A stretch of 63,958 bases of DNA from Leucobacter soli (lineage in GTDB: Bacteria; Actinomycetota; Actinomycetes; Actinomycetales; Microbacteriaceae), in NCBI RefSeq assembly GCF_910593785.1, contig NZ_CAJVAP010000019.1:1-63958 (forward strand), given 5' to 3'. Below, piece after piece: positions 18,161 through 35,216 of the stretch; positions within the stretch are counted from its first letter, which is position 1; every line of letters begins with the position of its first letter. Under the pieces are notes generated by a model that was given only the letters and a program-made list of their open reading frames with translations, made no database searches and had not been told where the DNA came from. A program made the position numbers and the translations under genes.

Positions 18161-18397
18161 ATGTCAGAGTCGACGAACCGCGCCGAGAAGGGCGCCTTCT
18201 TCACCGCCAGGAACATCCTCGCGATCGTCATCGCGGTCGCGGCGCTCGTCTTCGTCTTCTCGAACGTGGCGATCGCCGAACTCAACCTGTTCGGCGCGCG
18301 TATCGCGCTGCCCGGCTGGATCTGGCTCGTCGTCCTGCTCGGGATCGGGTTCGTGGTCGGTTCGCTCTTCCCCTGGTTCAAGGCGAAGAAGAAGTAG
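18161..18397 (+). CDS. LapA-domain (DUF1049) small membrane protein
   Basis: The 78-residue protein has two transmembrane helices (about 17-37 and 50-70) separated by the conserved NVAIAELNLFGARIALPGW, and ends in a basic KAKKK. This is the LapA/YciS domain arrangement; the function in monoderm actinobacteria is unknown. ATG 18161 follows AAGGAG. A TAGACT -10 box at 18113-18118 gives a plausible start of transcription that may continue into the glutamate dehydrogenase gene 37 nt downstream. Confidence 0.8.
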   Translation: MSESTNRAEKGAFFTARNILAIVIAVAALVFVFSNVAIAELNLFGARIALPGWIWLVVLLGIGFVVGSLFPWFKAKKK

Positions 18398-18434
18398 AAG
18401 ACCTCGCACGGCGGCTGATGAGGATACCGACGTC

Positions 18435-21400
18435 ATGAGCAACGAGACCTTACCGCCCGAACTCCGCAGCGCCATCGACGCGATCGATCCCGGGCTCGAA
18501 CGCCTGATCGCGCACCTGGACGCCGACGACCTCGCCGAGCGCGAGACGCGGGACATCGTCGGCGCGATCGAGTCGATGCGGGCGACCGGTGCGCAGAAGC
18601 TCCCGGGCGAGATCCGCGTGCGCGTGCTCACGCCGACACTGCGCGAGCACGGCTGGACGTCGCGCCGAACCATCGTCGAGATCTGCACCGACGATTCGCC
18701 CTTCCTCGTGGACTCCGTCACCGCGGCGATCGCGCGCGCCGACCTCTCGGTGCACCTGCTCCTGCACCCGCTCGTGTCGGTGCGTCGGGACGAACGAGGG
18801 GAACTGCTCGAGATCGGTGCGCACGGGGGCGAACTGGAATCCTGGATCCACCTCGAGATCGACCGCATCCCGACGGACGACGAACGGAAGGCGCTCGAAG
18901 ACCGGCTGCGCGCGGTCCTGGCCGACGTGCGCAGCGCGGTGGACGACTGGAAGGCAATGCGACGCGCCTGCCTCGACATCGTCACCGACCTGCGCACCGA
19001 CGCGCCCTCCACGGTCGACCCCGCCACGATCGGTCCGACGGTCGAGCTCCTCAACTGGCTGGCCGAGGACAACTTCACGTTCCTCGGCTACCGCGAGCAC
19101 GTGCTCGAGACCGATGAGGGCGGCGCGGCGGTGCTGAGACCGCTGCCGCACACGGGGCTCGGGATCCTACGCAAGACGACGAGCGCCGTGGCGCACCTGC
19201 GTCCCGAGGCGCAGCGGACCGCCCGCGACCCGCGACTGCTCACCATCACCAAGGCGAATTCGCGCGCCACCGTGCACCGCGACGTCTACCTGGACTACAT
19301 CGGCGTGCGCACCTTCGACGCGGCCGGGGCGGTGACCGGCGAGTGCCGTTTCCTCGGCATGTTCACCTCGACGGCGTATGCGGCATCGGTGCTCACCCTG
19401 CCGATCGTGGGCGCCAAGGTCCGCGCGATCCTCGCGAGCTCCGGGTACTCCGCGAGCTCGCACACGGGCAAGGAGCTGCTGCAGATCCTCGAGCAGTACC
19501 CGCGCGACGAGCTGTTCCAGGACACCCCGGAGCACCTGCTCGAGGTCGCGCTCGAGGTGAGCCGGCTCCGCGAGCGCCGACGCTGCCGGATCTTCCTGCG
19601 CCGCGACGAATTCGGGCGATTCCTCTCCGCCCTCGTCTTCCTCCCGAGGGACCGCTACAACACGACCGTTCGCCTGCGGATCGAACGGCTGCTGCGCGAC
19701 GCCACAGGCGCCGACCAGGTGGATCACACGACGCGGGTTGGCGACTCGCCGCTCGCGCAGCTGCACTTCGTGGTGCGTGTGCCGCGGGGCAGCTCCGTGC
19801 CGGATCTGGGAGAGGACGACCTGCAGCCCGGCCTCGAGGCGGCCATCCGCGGCTGGGACGAGGGCCTCGTCGATGCACTGCATCGCGCGATGGACGAGGA
19901 TCGAGCCGCCGCGCTGTTCGGCCGCTACGGCGCGGCGTTCCCGGAGTCCTACAAGGAGAGCGTGACGCCCGAGGAGGCGATCGAGGACATCGAACTGCTC
20001 GAGAACGTGGGGGAGGGGCACGAGTTCGCCGCCCACCTCTACGCGCCCGAGCGCTCAGAGCCGGGGAAGCGCTATCTGACCGTCGCGTCGACCGGGGTGT
20101 ACCCGCTCACGCGGGTGCTGCCGGTGCTGACCGACCTCGGCGTCGATGTCGTCGACGAGCATCCCTATACGATCACGCTGCCCGACGGCACTACTCGGCA
20201 GATCTCGGACTTCGGACTGACGGCGGAGAAGGCCGAGAGCTGGAGCGACCCCGAGTGGGGAGCCGAGTTCGAGCACGCCTTCGAGGCGGTGTGGACGGGC
20301 GCGGCCGAGAGCGACCGGCTCAACTCGCTCGTCCTGCTCGGCGGCCTCGACTGGCGGCGGATCGTGATCCTGCGCGCGATCAGCATGTACCTGCGGCAGA
20401 TCGGTTCGGCGTTCTCCGTCGAGTACATCGATCAGGCGTTCATCGCGCACCCGGAGATCGCCGCGGGCCTGGTGCGGCTCTTCGAGCTGCGCTTCGATCC
20501 GACCGTCTCGGGCGACCGGGCGGCGCTCGCCGCCGAGCTCGCCGGATCGCTGCGACGCGATCTCGACGAGGTGTCGAGTCTCGACCACGACCGGATCCTG
20601 CGCTCGGTCATCGGCATCATCGAGGCGATTCTGCGCACGAACTTCTACCAGCAGGCGGAGGGAGGCGGCCGCAAACCGTGGGTGTCGATGAAGCTCGACT
20701 GCGCGCGGGTGCCCGATCTGCCGAAGCCGCATCCCATGGCCGAGATCTGGGTGTATTCGCCCGAGGTCGAGGGCGTGCATCTGCGCTTCGGCAAGGTGGC
20801 GCGCGGCGGCCTGCGGTGGAGCGACCGTCGCGAGGACTTCCGCACCGAGGTGCTGGGCCTCGTCAAGGCGCAGATGGTGAAGAACGCCGTGATCGTGCCG
20901 ACCGGGTCGAAGGGCGGGTTCTTCGCGAAACAGCTGCCCGAGCCGAGCGACCGGGCCGCCTGGCTCGAGGCAGGCAAGGCCGCCTACCGGACCTTCATCC
21001 GCGGCCTCCTCGATGTGACCGACAACCGCGCGGGCGCGGAGATCGTCCCCCCGCCCGACGTCGTGCGGTGGGACGGGGACGACCCCTACCTCGTCGTCGC
21101 GGCGGACAAGGGAACGGCCTCGTTCTCGGACATCGCGAACGGAATCTCCCAGGAGTACGGCTTCTGGCTCGACGACGCCTTCGCCTCCGGCGGCTCGGAG
21201 GGGTACGACCACAAGGGGATGGGCATCACCGCCCGCGGTGCCTGGGAGTCGGTGAAGCGCCACTTCCGCGAACTCGGGCACGACACGCAGACCCAGGACT
21301 TCACGGTGGTCGGGGTCGGGGACATGTCGGGCGACGTGTTCGGCAACGGAATGCTGCGCTCGGAGCACATCCGCCTGGTGGCCGCGTTCGATCACCGTCA

Positions 21401-23222
21401 CGTGTTCGTCGACCCGGAGCCGGACGCGGCAGCGGGCTTCGCCGAACGGCAGCGGCTGTTCGATGTCCCGGGTTCGTCCTGGGACGACTACGATCGCTCG
21501 CTGATCTCGGCGGGCGGGGGAGTGTTCCCGTTGAGCGCCAAGTCGATCCCGGTCTCGCCCGAGATGGCGGCGGCGCTGGGCCTCGAAGCCGGCATCGGGT
21601 CGCTCACGCCCGCCGAGCTGAAGCGGGCGGTGCTCCTCGCCCCCGTCGACCTGCTCTGGAACGGCGGCATCGGCACGTATGCGAAGGCGAGTTCCGAGAC
21701 GAACACCGAGATCGGCGACCGCGGCAACGACGCCATCCGCGTGAACGGCGCGGATCTGCGGGTGCGCGTCGTCGGCGAGGGCGGCAACCTCGGAGTGAGC
21801 CAGCGCGGCCGCATCGAGGCCGCCCTGCACGGCGTGAGCATCAACACCGACGCCATCGACAATTCCGCCGGCGTCGGCACCTCCGACCGCGAGGTGAACA
21901 TCAAGATCCTGCTCGGGGCGCTCGTCCGCGAGGGCCGCATGGACCTCGCCGCCCGCAACGAGCTGCTGCGGTCGATGACCGATGAGGTCGCGATCCAGGT
22001 GCTGCGCGACAACTACGAGCAGAACGTGCTGCTCGGCAACTCGCGGGCCAACGCCGCGGTCATGCTGCCGGTCCACGAGCGGTTGATGGAATGGCTGGAG
22101 GGGCGCGACGAACTCGATCGCGAGCTCGAGTACCTGCCGAGTCAGTCCGAGATCCAGACGCGCATCGCCGAGCAGCGCGGCCTGACCCGGCCGGAATTCG
22201 CGGTGCTGGTGGCCTACGCGAAGCTGGCGCTCAAGGCCGACCTCGCGCTGACCGACCTGGCCGATGACCCCTGGTTCGCCGCCACGCTCGCCGAATACTT
22301 CCCGGAGCCGATCCGGCAGGCGTACGCGGGCGACCTGCACGCGCATCCGCTGCGCTCCGAGATCGTCGTCAACACCGTGGTGAACTCGATGGTCAACCGC
22401 GGCGGCATCACCTTCGCCTTCCGCGCAGCCGATGAGACCGGGGCATCGAGCGAGCAGATCGCGCGAGCCTATGTGGCGGTGCGGGAGATCTTCGACCTGC
22501 GCGGCTTCGTCACCGCGGTGGAGGCCACCGACAACGTCGTCCCCACGCAGGTGCAGACCGACCTCTACCTCACGTTCCGGCAGCTGCTCGACCGGGCGGC
22601 GCGCTGGTTCGTGCAGCACCGGCCCGACGGGGTCGGCATCGGCGCCGAGGTCGAGGCGTTCGCGGGCCCGGTGGCCGGCATGGCCGGAAGGATGGGCGAG
22701 CTGCTCCGGGGCGGCGAGCTCGCGGGCTTCGAGGAGCGGGTCGCGCAGTTCACAGCCGCCGGGGTGCCCGGGGAGCTCGCGCATCGGGGCGCCGGGCTGC
22801 TGCCCTCGCTCAGTCTCCTCGATGTGATCGAGCAATCGCGATCGCGCGGGCGTGCGCTGGACGAGGTCGCCGAGGTGTTCTTCGCTCTGACGGCGCGCAC
22901 CCGCTTCGACGAACTGCTCACCCGCGTCGGCGGACTGCCGCAGGACGACCGCTGGGGGTCGATGGCCCGCGCGGCCATGCGGGACGACCTGTACGCGGTC
23001 ATGAGCGAGCTCACCGCGTCCGCGATCGAGCGGACCGGATCCGAGGCCGGAGCCGAGGGGCCGGGCGATGCGGAAGCGCGGATCGAGGCCTGGCTGGGGC
23101 TCGGAGGGCCGTCGGCCGAGCGTGCGCTCGAGGACGCGCTCGACGCCGGGCGGACGGAGGAGGGCACCGGTCTCGCCACGCTCTCGGTGGCGCTGCGTCG
23201 GCTCCGCTCGCTCGTGCGCTGA
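18435..23222 (+). CDS. gdhB: NAD-specific glutamate dehydrogenase, large (GDH2/180-kDa type)
   Basis: The 1595-residue enzyme oxidatively deaminates glutamate to 2-oxoglutarate with NAD. Length is typical of the 160-180 kDa class. The N-terminal half holds ACT-like regulatory regions (DDSPFLVDSVTAAIARA). The catalytic centre includes GGLRWSDRREDFRTEVLGLV and KNAVIVPTGSKGGF, and the nucleotide-binding part contains VGVGDMSGDVFGNGML. It would catabolise glutamate imported by systems such as gluABCD at the start of the window. The start at 18435 leaves a weak ribosome-binding site (GAGGA about 12 nt upstream). Confidence 0.93.
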   Translation: MSNETLPPELRSAIDAIDPGLERLIAHLDADDLAERETRDIVGAIESMRATGAQKLPGEIRVRVLTPTLREHGWTSRRTIVEICTDDSPFLVDSVTAAIARADLSVHLLLHPLVSVRRDERGELLEIGAHGGELESWIHLEIDRIPTDDERKALEDRLRAVLADVRSAVDDWKAMRRACLDIVTDLRTDAPSTVDPATIGPTVELLNWLAEDNFTFLGYREHVLETDEGGAAVLRPLPHTGLGILRKTTSAVAHLRPEAQRTARDPRLLTITKANSRATVHRDVYLDYIGVRTFDAAGAVTGECRFLGMFTSTAYAASVLTLPIVGAKVRAILASSGYSASSHTGKELLQILEQYPRDELFQDTPEHLLEVALEVSRLRERRRCRIFLRRDEFGRFLSALVFLPRDRYNTTVRLRIERLLRDATGADQVDHTTRVGDSPLAQLHFVVRVPRGSSVPDLGEDDLQPGLEAAIRGWDEGLVDALHRAMDEDRAAALFGRYGAAFPESYKESVTPEEAIEDIELLENVGEGHEFAAHLYAPERSEPGKRYLTVASTGVYPLTRVLPVLTDLGVDVVDEHPYTITLPDGTTRQISDFGLTAEKAESWSDPEWGAEFEHAFEAVWTGAAESDRLNSLVLLGGLDWRRIVILRAISMYLRQIGSAFSVEYIDQAFIAHPEIAAGLVRLFELRFDPTVSGDRAALAAELAGSLRRDLDEVSSLDHDRILRSVIGIIEAILRTNFYQQAEGGGRKPWVSMKLDCARVPDLPKPHPMAEIWVYSPEVEGVHLRFGKVARGGLRWSDRREDFRTEVLGLVKAQMVKNAVIVPTGSKGGFFAKQLPEPSDRAAWLEAGKAAYRTFIRGLLDVTDNRAGAEIVPPPDVVRWDGDDPYLVVAADKGTASFSDIANGISQEYGFWLDDAFASGGSEGYDHKGMGITARGAWESVKRHFRELGHDTQTQDFTVVGVGDMSGDVFGNGMLRSEHIRLVAAFDHRHVFVDPEPDAAAGFAERQRLFDVPGSSWDDYDRSLISAGGGVFPLSAKSIPVSPEMAAALGLEAGIGSLTPAELKRAVLLAPVDLLWNGGIGTYAKASSETNTEIGDRGNDAIRVNGADLRVRVVGEGGNLGVSQRGRIEAALHGVSINTDAIDNSAGVGTSDREVNIKILLGALVREGRMDLAARNELLRSMTDEVAIQVLRDNYEQNVLLGNSRANAAVMLPVHERLMEWLEGRDELDRELEYLPSQSEIQTRIAEQRGLTRPEFAVLVAYAKLALKADLALTDLADDPWFAATLAEYFPEPIRQAYAGDLHAHPLRSEIVVNTVVNSMVNRGGITFAFRAADETGASSEQIARAYVAVREIFDLRGFVTAVEATDNVVPTQVQTDLYLTFRQLLDRAARWFVQHRPDGVGIGAEVEAFAGPVAGMAGRMGELLRGGELAGFEERVAQFTAAGVPGELAHRGAGLLPSLSLLDVIEQSRSRGRALDEVAEVFFALTARTRFDELLTRVGGLPQDDRWGSMARAAMRDDLYAVMSELTASAIERTGSEAGAEGPGDAEARIEAWLGLGGPSAERALEDALDAGRTEEGTGLATLSVALRRLRSLVR

Positions 23223-23251
23223 CGGCGAGCCGGATGCCGCCGGTCGCCCCC

Positions 23252-23280
23252 TTGCGCTTCGGCGAGGAATCGCCTATATT
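23252..23280 (+). promoter_or_regulatory. rpoBC promoter
   Basis: -35 TTGCGC (23252-23257) and -10 TATATT (23275-23280) are exactly 17 bp apart, giving a strong housekeeping promoter just after the glutamate dehydrogenase gene. The leader to rpoB is about 137 nt. The rplJL genes, often upstream of rpoB, are not in this window. Confidence 0.75.
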
Positions 23281-23423
23281 GGACAGTTGCGCCTCGAACA
23301 CTTGTCTGCCTTCATATTGCGGTCGGCCGTCACACTCGCTCCCCCGAGTGCTTTCCGCGTGATCGAAGCGTTTCTGCATAGACCAGGCACACGGCCCGAC
23401 GGGGCCCACCGGAGGTAACTTCC

Positions 23424-26918
<3,495 letters not shown>

Positions 26919-26997
26919 ATTGATGGGCGCATCGACCCAGGATGATGCGCCTCGGTTCCTGACACTTCAGAATTAGTTTTCACCCCAAGGAGAGAAA

Positions 26998-30891
<3,894 letters not shown>

Positions 30892-30913
30892 GCTGACGCG
30901 CCGCCTCGGATGA

Positions 30914-30951
30914 CGAACGGGCCCCCGCACCTCGGTGCGGGGGCCCGTTCG
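30914..30951 (+). terminator. rpoBC terminator
   Basis: A perfect 17-bp GC-rich stem (30914-30930 with 30935-30951) with a CTCG loop lies 23 nt after rpoC and before a convergent gene. The T-run is minimal. It may serve both strands. Confidence 0.85.
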
Positions 30952-30964
30952 TTCGGGGCGAGGG

Positions 30965-32746
30965 TCAGCGGGTGATGCGGATCTTCGTCGCGGACTTCGC
31001 GCTCGACACCGTCGAGCTGCCGTGGTAGGTCACGCTCACTTTCCTGACGCCGGCCTTCTTCGACTTCGGGATCTTGACCTTCACGGTCGTCGTGCCGCGC
31101 TTGCCGAGCTTCACGGTCTTCGATTTTCCGGCGACCTTCACGGTCACCTTACCGCCGGGCGTGACCCCGGTGCTCTTCACCGCGACCGTGAACTTCGCAG
31201 TGTTGCCGGTCTTCACGCGGGCCTTCGAACGCTTCGCGGTCACCTTGGCGATGGCCTTCTTCACCGTTACGGTGACGGAGCCCTGCGACGCCGCGAATCG
31301 ATCGGCCACGCCCGAGTAGGTGATCTTCACCGCGTGGCGACCCGGCTTCAGCGCCTTCGCCGGCAGCTTCAGGGTGGCCTTGCCCGAGACCAGCGCACCG
31401 GTGACGAGCCTCGAACCGACTGCGGCCGTGACCTTGCCGGTCGCCTTCGGGGCGACCGTGATCTTCAGCTGAGCCGTACGGCCGTAGCGCTGGGTCGCGA
31501 CGGTCGCCGAGATCGAGGTCTCGACGGCCTTCGGCTCGGGCTCCGGCTCGGGCTCTTCGGTCACCGGGGTCAGCACGAAGCCCCGGTTGCCGTCGGCCGT
31601 CTGCGCGGTGCCGACGATCTGGCCGCTCTCGTTGATGTCGGCGGCCGAGAGCAGGTTCACGCCCTCGGGCAGTTCGACGACCCGTTCGTTCAGGTTCACG
31701 GGGCCGTGCGCATCCCAGGCGATGGCGGCGCCGCCGAACGAGGTGTTGCCCGCGAACTTCGAGACGTAGCCGACGAATACCCCCTCGTCGGTGCCCGCGT
31801 TCGCCCGCGCGTGAGTGAAGTCGGCGACGGTCGGTGCGGGGAGCGTCTCGGGTGCGCCATCGGTATCCCAGACCACAGCCGTCTCCTTGCCTCCGATCGT
31901 GACGGCGCCGAGGATCTCGCCGGCGTCGGTGATCTCCGCGACCGTCGGCGTGCCGGTTCCGCCCTCGGGCAGCGAGAAGACCTGTGCGGTGCCGTCGGCT
32001 GCCCACTTCACGGGATGGTACTCATCGTGGGTGTGATCCCCGTGCGGTACGACGAGCGTCACACGGCCCGCGATCTCGCCGTTCGATGAGATCGAGTTCG
32101 CAGCCGAGTTCTTCACGGTGACGCCGGCATCGAGCCCGACCGGGTCGGGGAGCGTCGAACCGGTACCTCCCGCGCTGAGCTTCACGGCGCGGCTCGAGGC
32201 GGTGCCGACGGTGGCGCCGGCGTCATTGATGTCGTTCAGAATGCCGGTGCCCGCTTCGTTGAAGACAGTGACTCGGCTGGCCACGCCCTCGGCCGACCAC
32301 ACGATCGGCACCGAGACCTGTGGTGCGGGGGAGAAGGCCTCGCCGACGGCGGTGCCCGCGTCGTTGATGTCGAAGGCCCGTGAGAAGGTCGAACCGTCGA
32401 GGTTCGGCAGCTGATGGCCGTGGAGGTGGTCGCCGTGACGCTCCCAGAGCACCGCCCACTGGGGCTGCGCGGTCGCACCGCGGCTGGTGCCGATGACGTC
32501 GCCGCTGTCGTTGATGCCGAGGGCGCTGCCGACCGTTCCGCCTGCGGGAGGGGCGAGGACCTCGAGCGTGTAGGAGGTCGCGATGTGCCCGTGCTCGTCG
32601 TCGTGCCCGTGGTCGTGGTCGTCGGCGAGCGCGGCGGGAGCCGCAGCCGACGAGGCGATGAGCGCGGCCGCAAGGCCGAGCACCCCGATGGTCAAAGGCG
32701 TGCGCGTCGCCGTGCGCGCCTCTACGGAGGTGGGGGAGTGGAACAT
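30965..32746 (-). CDS. Secreted His-rich HAF-repeat protein with Ig-like domains
   Basis: The 593-residue product starts at ATG 32746 behind AAAAGGA. A signal peptide ends at about A41. The mature N-terminus is His/Asp-rich (H44, H46, H48, H52, H54), with further clusters HGDHLHGH (about 103-110) and HGDHTHDEYH (about 235-245). About six HAF-type motifs such as GINDSGDVIG, DINDAGTAVG and DINESGQIVG follow. After a Glu/Pro linker (EEPEPEPEPK) come two Lys-rich Ig-like beta domains. There is no LPXTG or transmembrane anchor. His clusters suggest zinc or other metal binding, and an AATGA-N9-TCATT box lies 62-80 nt upstream of the start. Function is unknown. Confidence 0.75.
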   Translation of the reverse strand: MFHSPTSVEARTATRTPLTIGVLGLAAALIASSAAAPAALADDHDHGHDDEHGHIATSYTLEVLAPPAGGTVGSALGINDSGDVIGTSRGATAQPQWAVLWERHGDHLHGHQLPNLDGSTFSRAFDINDAGTAVGEAFSPAPQVSVPIVWSAEGVASRVTVFNEAGTGILNDINDAGATVGTASSRAVKLSAGGTGSTLPDPVGLDAGVTVKNSAANSISSNGEIAGRVTLVVPHGDHTHDEYHPVKWAADGTAQVFSLPEGGTGTPTVAEITDAGEILGAVTIGGKETAVVWDTDGAPETLPAPTVADFTHARANAGTDEGVFVGYVSKFAGNTSFGGAAIAWDAHGPVNLNERVVELPEGVNLLSAADINESGQIVGTAQTADGNRGFVLTPVTEEPEPEPEPKAVETSISATVATQRYGRTAQLKITVAPKATGKVTAAVGSRLVTGALVSGKATLKLPAKALKPGRHAVKITYSGVADRFAASQGSVTVTVKKAIAKVTAKRSKARVKTGNTAKFTVAVKSTGVTPGGKVTVKVAGKSKTVKLGKRGTTTVKVKIPKSKKAGVRKVSVTYHGSSTVSSAKSATKIRITR

Positions 32747-32807
32747 GGATGTCCTTTTCTATTCGGTGTGGTTCTCGAGGACGGGTCGACGCATCGACTT
32801 ACTTGAT

Positions 32808-32826
32808 AATGAGAACGAATATCATT
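32808..32826 (-). promoter_or_regulatory. Fur/Zur-type operator upstream of the His-rich protein gene
   Basis: The 19-bp AATGAGAACGAATATCATT has outer half-sites AATGA and TCATT at the spacing of Fur/Zur boxes (consensus like AATGATAATNATTATCATT). It lies in an unusually AT-rich patch and precedes a gene for a His-rich secreted protein, which favours Zur over Fur. Inner positions match poorly. Confidence 0.5.
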
Positions 32827-33011
32827 TAATCATGTTCGAGAAGCACCCGCGACCGCGGGGCCCGAAGGGCGGTGCAGCCGCCGGCGCGGAGCTCTCGGCT
32901 TTCGGTCTCGTCCGCGCGGCATCTCCGCACCTCGGAGCGGCGCTTGTACCCTTGCCAGCGAGTGGTGCGCAGCCCGAGCGCGCCCCCGGGTACCGACGAG
33001 AAGGACGAGCC

Positions 33012-34019
33012 ATGAGCGAAGAGCGCGAGACGGCGGCGGGCGCCCCTGCCGCCGAGACGCCCGAGAACGCCGCCCCGAGCGCAGCCGAGAACGCCGCCGA
33101 GACCGCGCCCGACGAGCCGATTGCGGCGACGTCTACCCCCGATGCGGCGAACGCCGCCCCTGCTCCCGGCGCGCCCATCGAGGAGAGCGGCGCGACCGAG
33201 ACCGAGGTGCTCGCGGCCGTCGACCGTGCCGGCGAACTGAACGTCGAGAGCGCGGCCGAGCCGGCGGCGGTGAGCGCGGAGCCCGAGACGTCCTCGCCGG
33301 TCGAAGATGCGGCGGACGCCTCGCCGTCCGCCACCGAGGCGCGGCCGGCCATCGTGCTGCCCGATGAGCTGCCGAGCGCCGGTCCGAGCGCGGCACCCGC
33401 GGCGGTGCCGGAGGACAAGATTCTCGTCAGCGCCGATCATCCGATGGCCGCGCTCTACATGCAGACCCCGTTGCCGCCGGACCTTCGGGGGAATCGCGGC
33501 GCCGGCGTGCTCATCTCGGTGCTCGCTACCGTCGTGTTCGCCGTGCTCTTCGCCGCCCTGCTCTACTTCTGGATCGGTCTCGACTCCACGCAGTCGGCCC
33601 TGCTGGACGCCGGCCTCTGGCCGTTCGCCGGAGCGACCGCGGCGTTCTTCATCGGCATGGTGCTCCTGGTGGTCATCGTCGGTCGGGCCGGATGGTGGGC
33701 CTACGTGCTGGGCGGCTTCCTCGTCGGAGCGCTCGCCTGGGCCGCCACCGTGGTGAGCGCGGCCTACTCCTCCTACCTCTTCTACGGCGGCACCGGGCTC
33801 GCCGCGCTGCTGCCGGGCGGCAGCATCACGCCGCTCGGCGTCATCGAGCATTTCGGGCTGACGCTTCCGGCGATCGCCGCCGGCGTGATCGCGCGCGAGG
33901 TCACCGTGTGGTTCGGCGCCTGGATCGGCTCGCGCGGCCGTCGCGTATCCCGCAGCAACGCCGAGGCCGTCTCCGAGTACGAGGCGGCGCTGGCCGAAGC
34001 GCAGGCGAAGCGGCCATGA
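33012..34019 (+). CDS. Multi-pass membrane protein with Ala/Glu/Pro-rich N-terminus, unknown
   Basis: The 335-residue product has a low-complexity, acidic Ala/Pro/Glu region (about 1-140), then about four transmembrane helices beginning VLISVLATVVFAVLFAALLYF, and a short charged tail. ATG 33012 is preceded by AAGGACGAG. I recognise no family. The first of three overlapping genes, it is probably an actinobacterial conserved membrane protein. The disordered N-terminus might be a protein-interaction region; that is a guess. Confidence 0.7.
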   Translation: MSEERETAAGAPAAETPENAAPSAAENAAETAPDEPIAATSTPDAANAAPAPGAPIEESGATETEVLAAVDRAGELNVESAAEPAAVSAEPETSSPVEDAADASPSATEARPAIVLPDELPSAGPSAAPAAVPEDKILVSADHPMAALYMQTPLPPDLRGNRGAGVLISVLATVVFAVLFAALLYFWIGLDSTQSALLDAGLWPFAGATAAFFIGMVLLVVIVGRAGWWAYVLGGFLVGALAWAATVVSAAYSSYLFYGGTGLAALLPGGSITPLGVIEHFGLTLPAIAAGVIAREVTVWFGAWIGSRGRRVSRSNAEAVSEYEAALAEAQAKRP

Positions 34020-34555
34020 GCGAGGACCGGCCCCACGAACGGCGCCGCGGTGTGACCCGCGGCTACGTCGTGGGTCTGGTCGCCGCGACCGTGATGGTCG
34101 CGCTGGCGCTGGTCGTCGCGAGCTGGGGCATCCTGGGGATGGTCCTCCGTCGCGAGCCGGTCGACACCCCGGGTCTGGGGTTGGCGGCGGCCGAGCTGAT
34201 CCTCCTGCCCGCACTCGCGGCGCTCGCCCTCGGGCTCTGGCTGCAGACGCTGGTGCTGCTGCGCGGGCGCCGCACTCCTCCCTGGGCGCACGTCATCGTG
34301 CTCGGCGGGGGAGCGTACTTCATCTGGTGCCTCGGCGGCGTGCTCGCGGGGATGCCGATCTCCGATACGTGGCTCAGTCCGTTCGCGCTCGCCCTCGCGC
34401 TCACCTGGGCGCTCTGCTCCTTGCTCTTCTGGGCGGTGCTCGCTCGGCGCGTCTACACGCAGCGCCCCGTGCCGAAGTGGCCGTGGGAGAAGCGCGGCGA
34501 CGAGGAGGGACCCGACTGGAGGCGGCCCGAGTCGGATGGGGAGGATCCGCGATGA
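34016..34555 (+). CDS. Four-helix membrane protein, unknown
   Basis: The 179-residue product overlaps the previous gene by ATGA. It has a basic N-terminus (HERRRGVTRGY), four hydrophobic segments and a charged tail rich in Asp/Glu/Arg. No catalytic motif is visible. Overlap with both neighbours implies the three proteins are made together. Confidence 0.7.
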   Translation: MSEDRPHERRRGVTRGYVVGLVAATVMVALALVVASWGILGMVLRREPVDTPGLGLAAAELILLPALAALALGLWLQTLVLLRGRRTPPWAHVIVLGGGAYFIWCLGGVLAGMPISDTWLSPFALALALTWALCSLLFWAVLARRVYTQRPVPKWPWEKRGDEEGPDWRRPESDGEDPR

Positions 34556-35208
34556 GCGCACCCCCGAACGGGTCGAGCGGCGACCCGATCGAGGCCCGGG
34601 TCGGCGCCGCGGTCGATGCCTGGTTGCGATGGGTGCCGACCTGGCAGCCGGGAACGCACCGCGGACGCTCCCGGATGTGCCGCCGGTGCACCGGATCCCC
34701 CCTGCTCGAGGCTGCCGGCATCGCGGGGAAGACACCGCACCAGGTGGCGCACGCACTGACCAGCCGCATGCAGCGGATCATCGACCGGGCGGTCGAGGAC
34801 TACACGCAGCGCGAGCTTCCCGCGTTGCACGCTGAGTTGAGTGGCGAGCAGATCTGGCACGCGGGCGGATTCGAGCCGGGCGCCGGCCTCGATCCCGAGT
34901 ACGATGGCCTCGACCTCGACCCCGAGACCGATGACGAGCAGCCGTTCCTCTTCACGATGGCGGGGCTCGCCGAGGAGACGAAGCCGGAGCCGCCGCTGCC
35001 GCGCCCGCCGCTGAACGCGGCCGAGAAGCAGCAGCTGATCCGCGAGATCGAACTCGCCGACAGATACGCCGACGATGCGGGGCGCCGCATCTGTTTCGCG
35101 CTGGCGGAGCATCGTGCCCGGATCCTGGCCGCCGTGGAGCGTTTCGTCGAACCCCAGGTGCAGGCCATGCTCGAGGAGCTGAGTCGGCATCTCGAGCCCC
35201 CGCAGTAG
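34552..35208 (+). CDS. Soluble acidic protein, unknown, with one CxxC
   Basis: The 218-residue product starts at the overlapping ATG 34552. The N-terminal part has WLRWVPTWQPGTHRGRSRMCRRC with a single CxxC, then an acidic middle (GLDPEYDGLDLDPETDDE) and a helical C-terminus predicted to form a coiled coil (RARILAAVERFVEPQVQAML). I do not recognise the family. The two cysteines could form half a metal site, implying a dimer, but nothing else supports this. Confidence 0.65.
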   Translation: MSAPPNGSSGDPIEARVGAAVDAWLRWVPTWQPGTHRGRSRMCRRCTGSPLLEAAGIAGKTPHQVAHALTSRMQRIIDRAVEDYTQRELPALHAELSGEQIWHAGGFEPGAGLDPEYDGLDLDPETDDEQPFLFTMAGLAEETKPEPPLPRPPLNAAEKQQLIREIELADRYADDAGRRICFALAEHRARILAAVERFVEPQVQAMLEELSRHLEPPQ

Positions 35209-35216
35209 CTCGCGGA

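Noticed and set aside
32583-33011. Upstream extension of the membrane-protein gene that starts at 33012
   Set aside because: The frame stays open upstream, but that region holds the Fur/Zur-like box and the 5' end of the divergent gene; the conserved-looking start with AAGGACGAG is at 33012.
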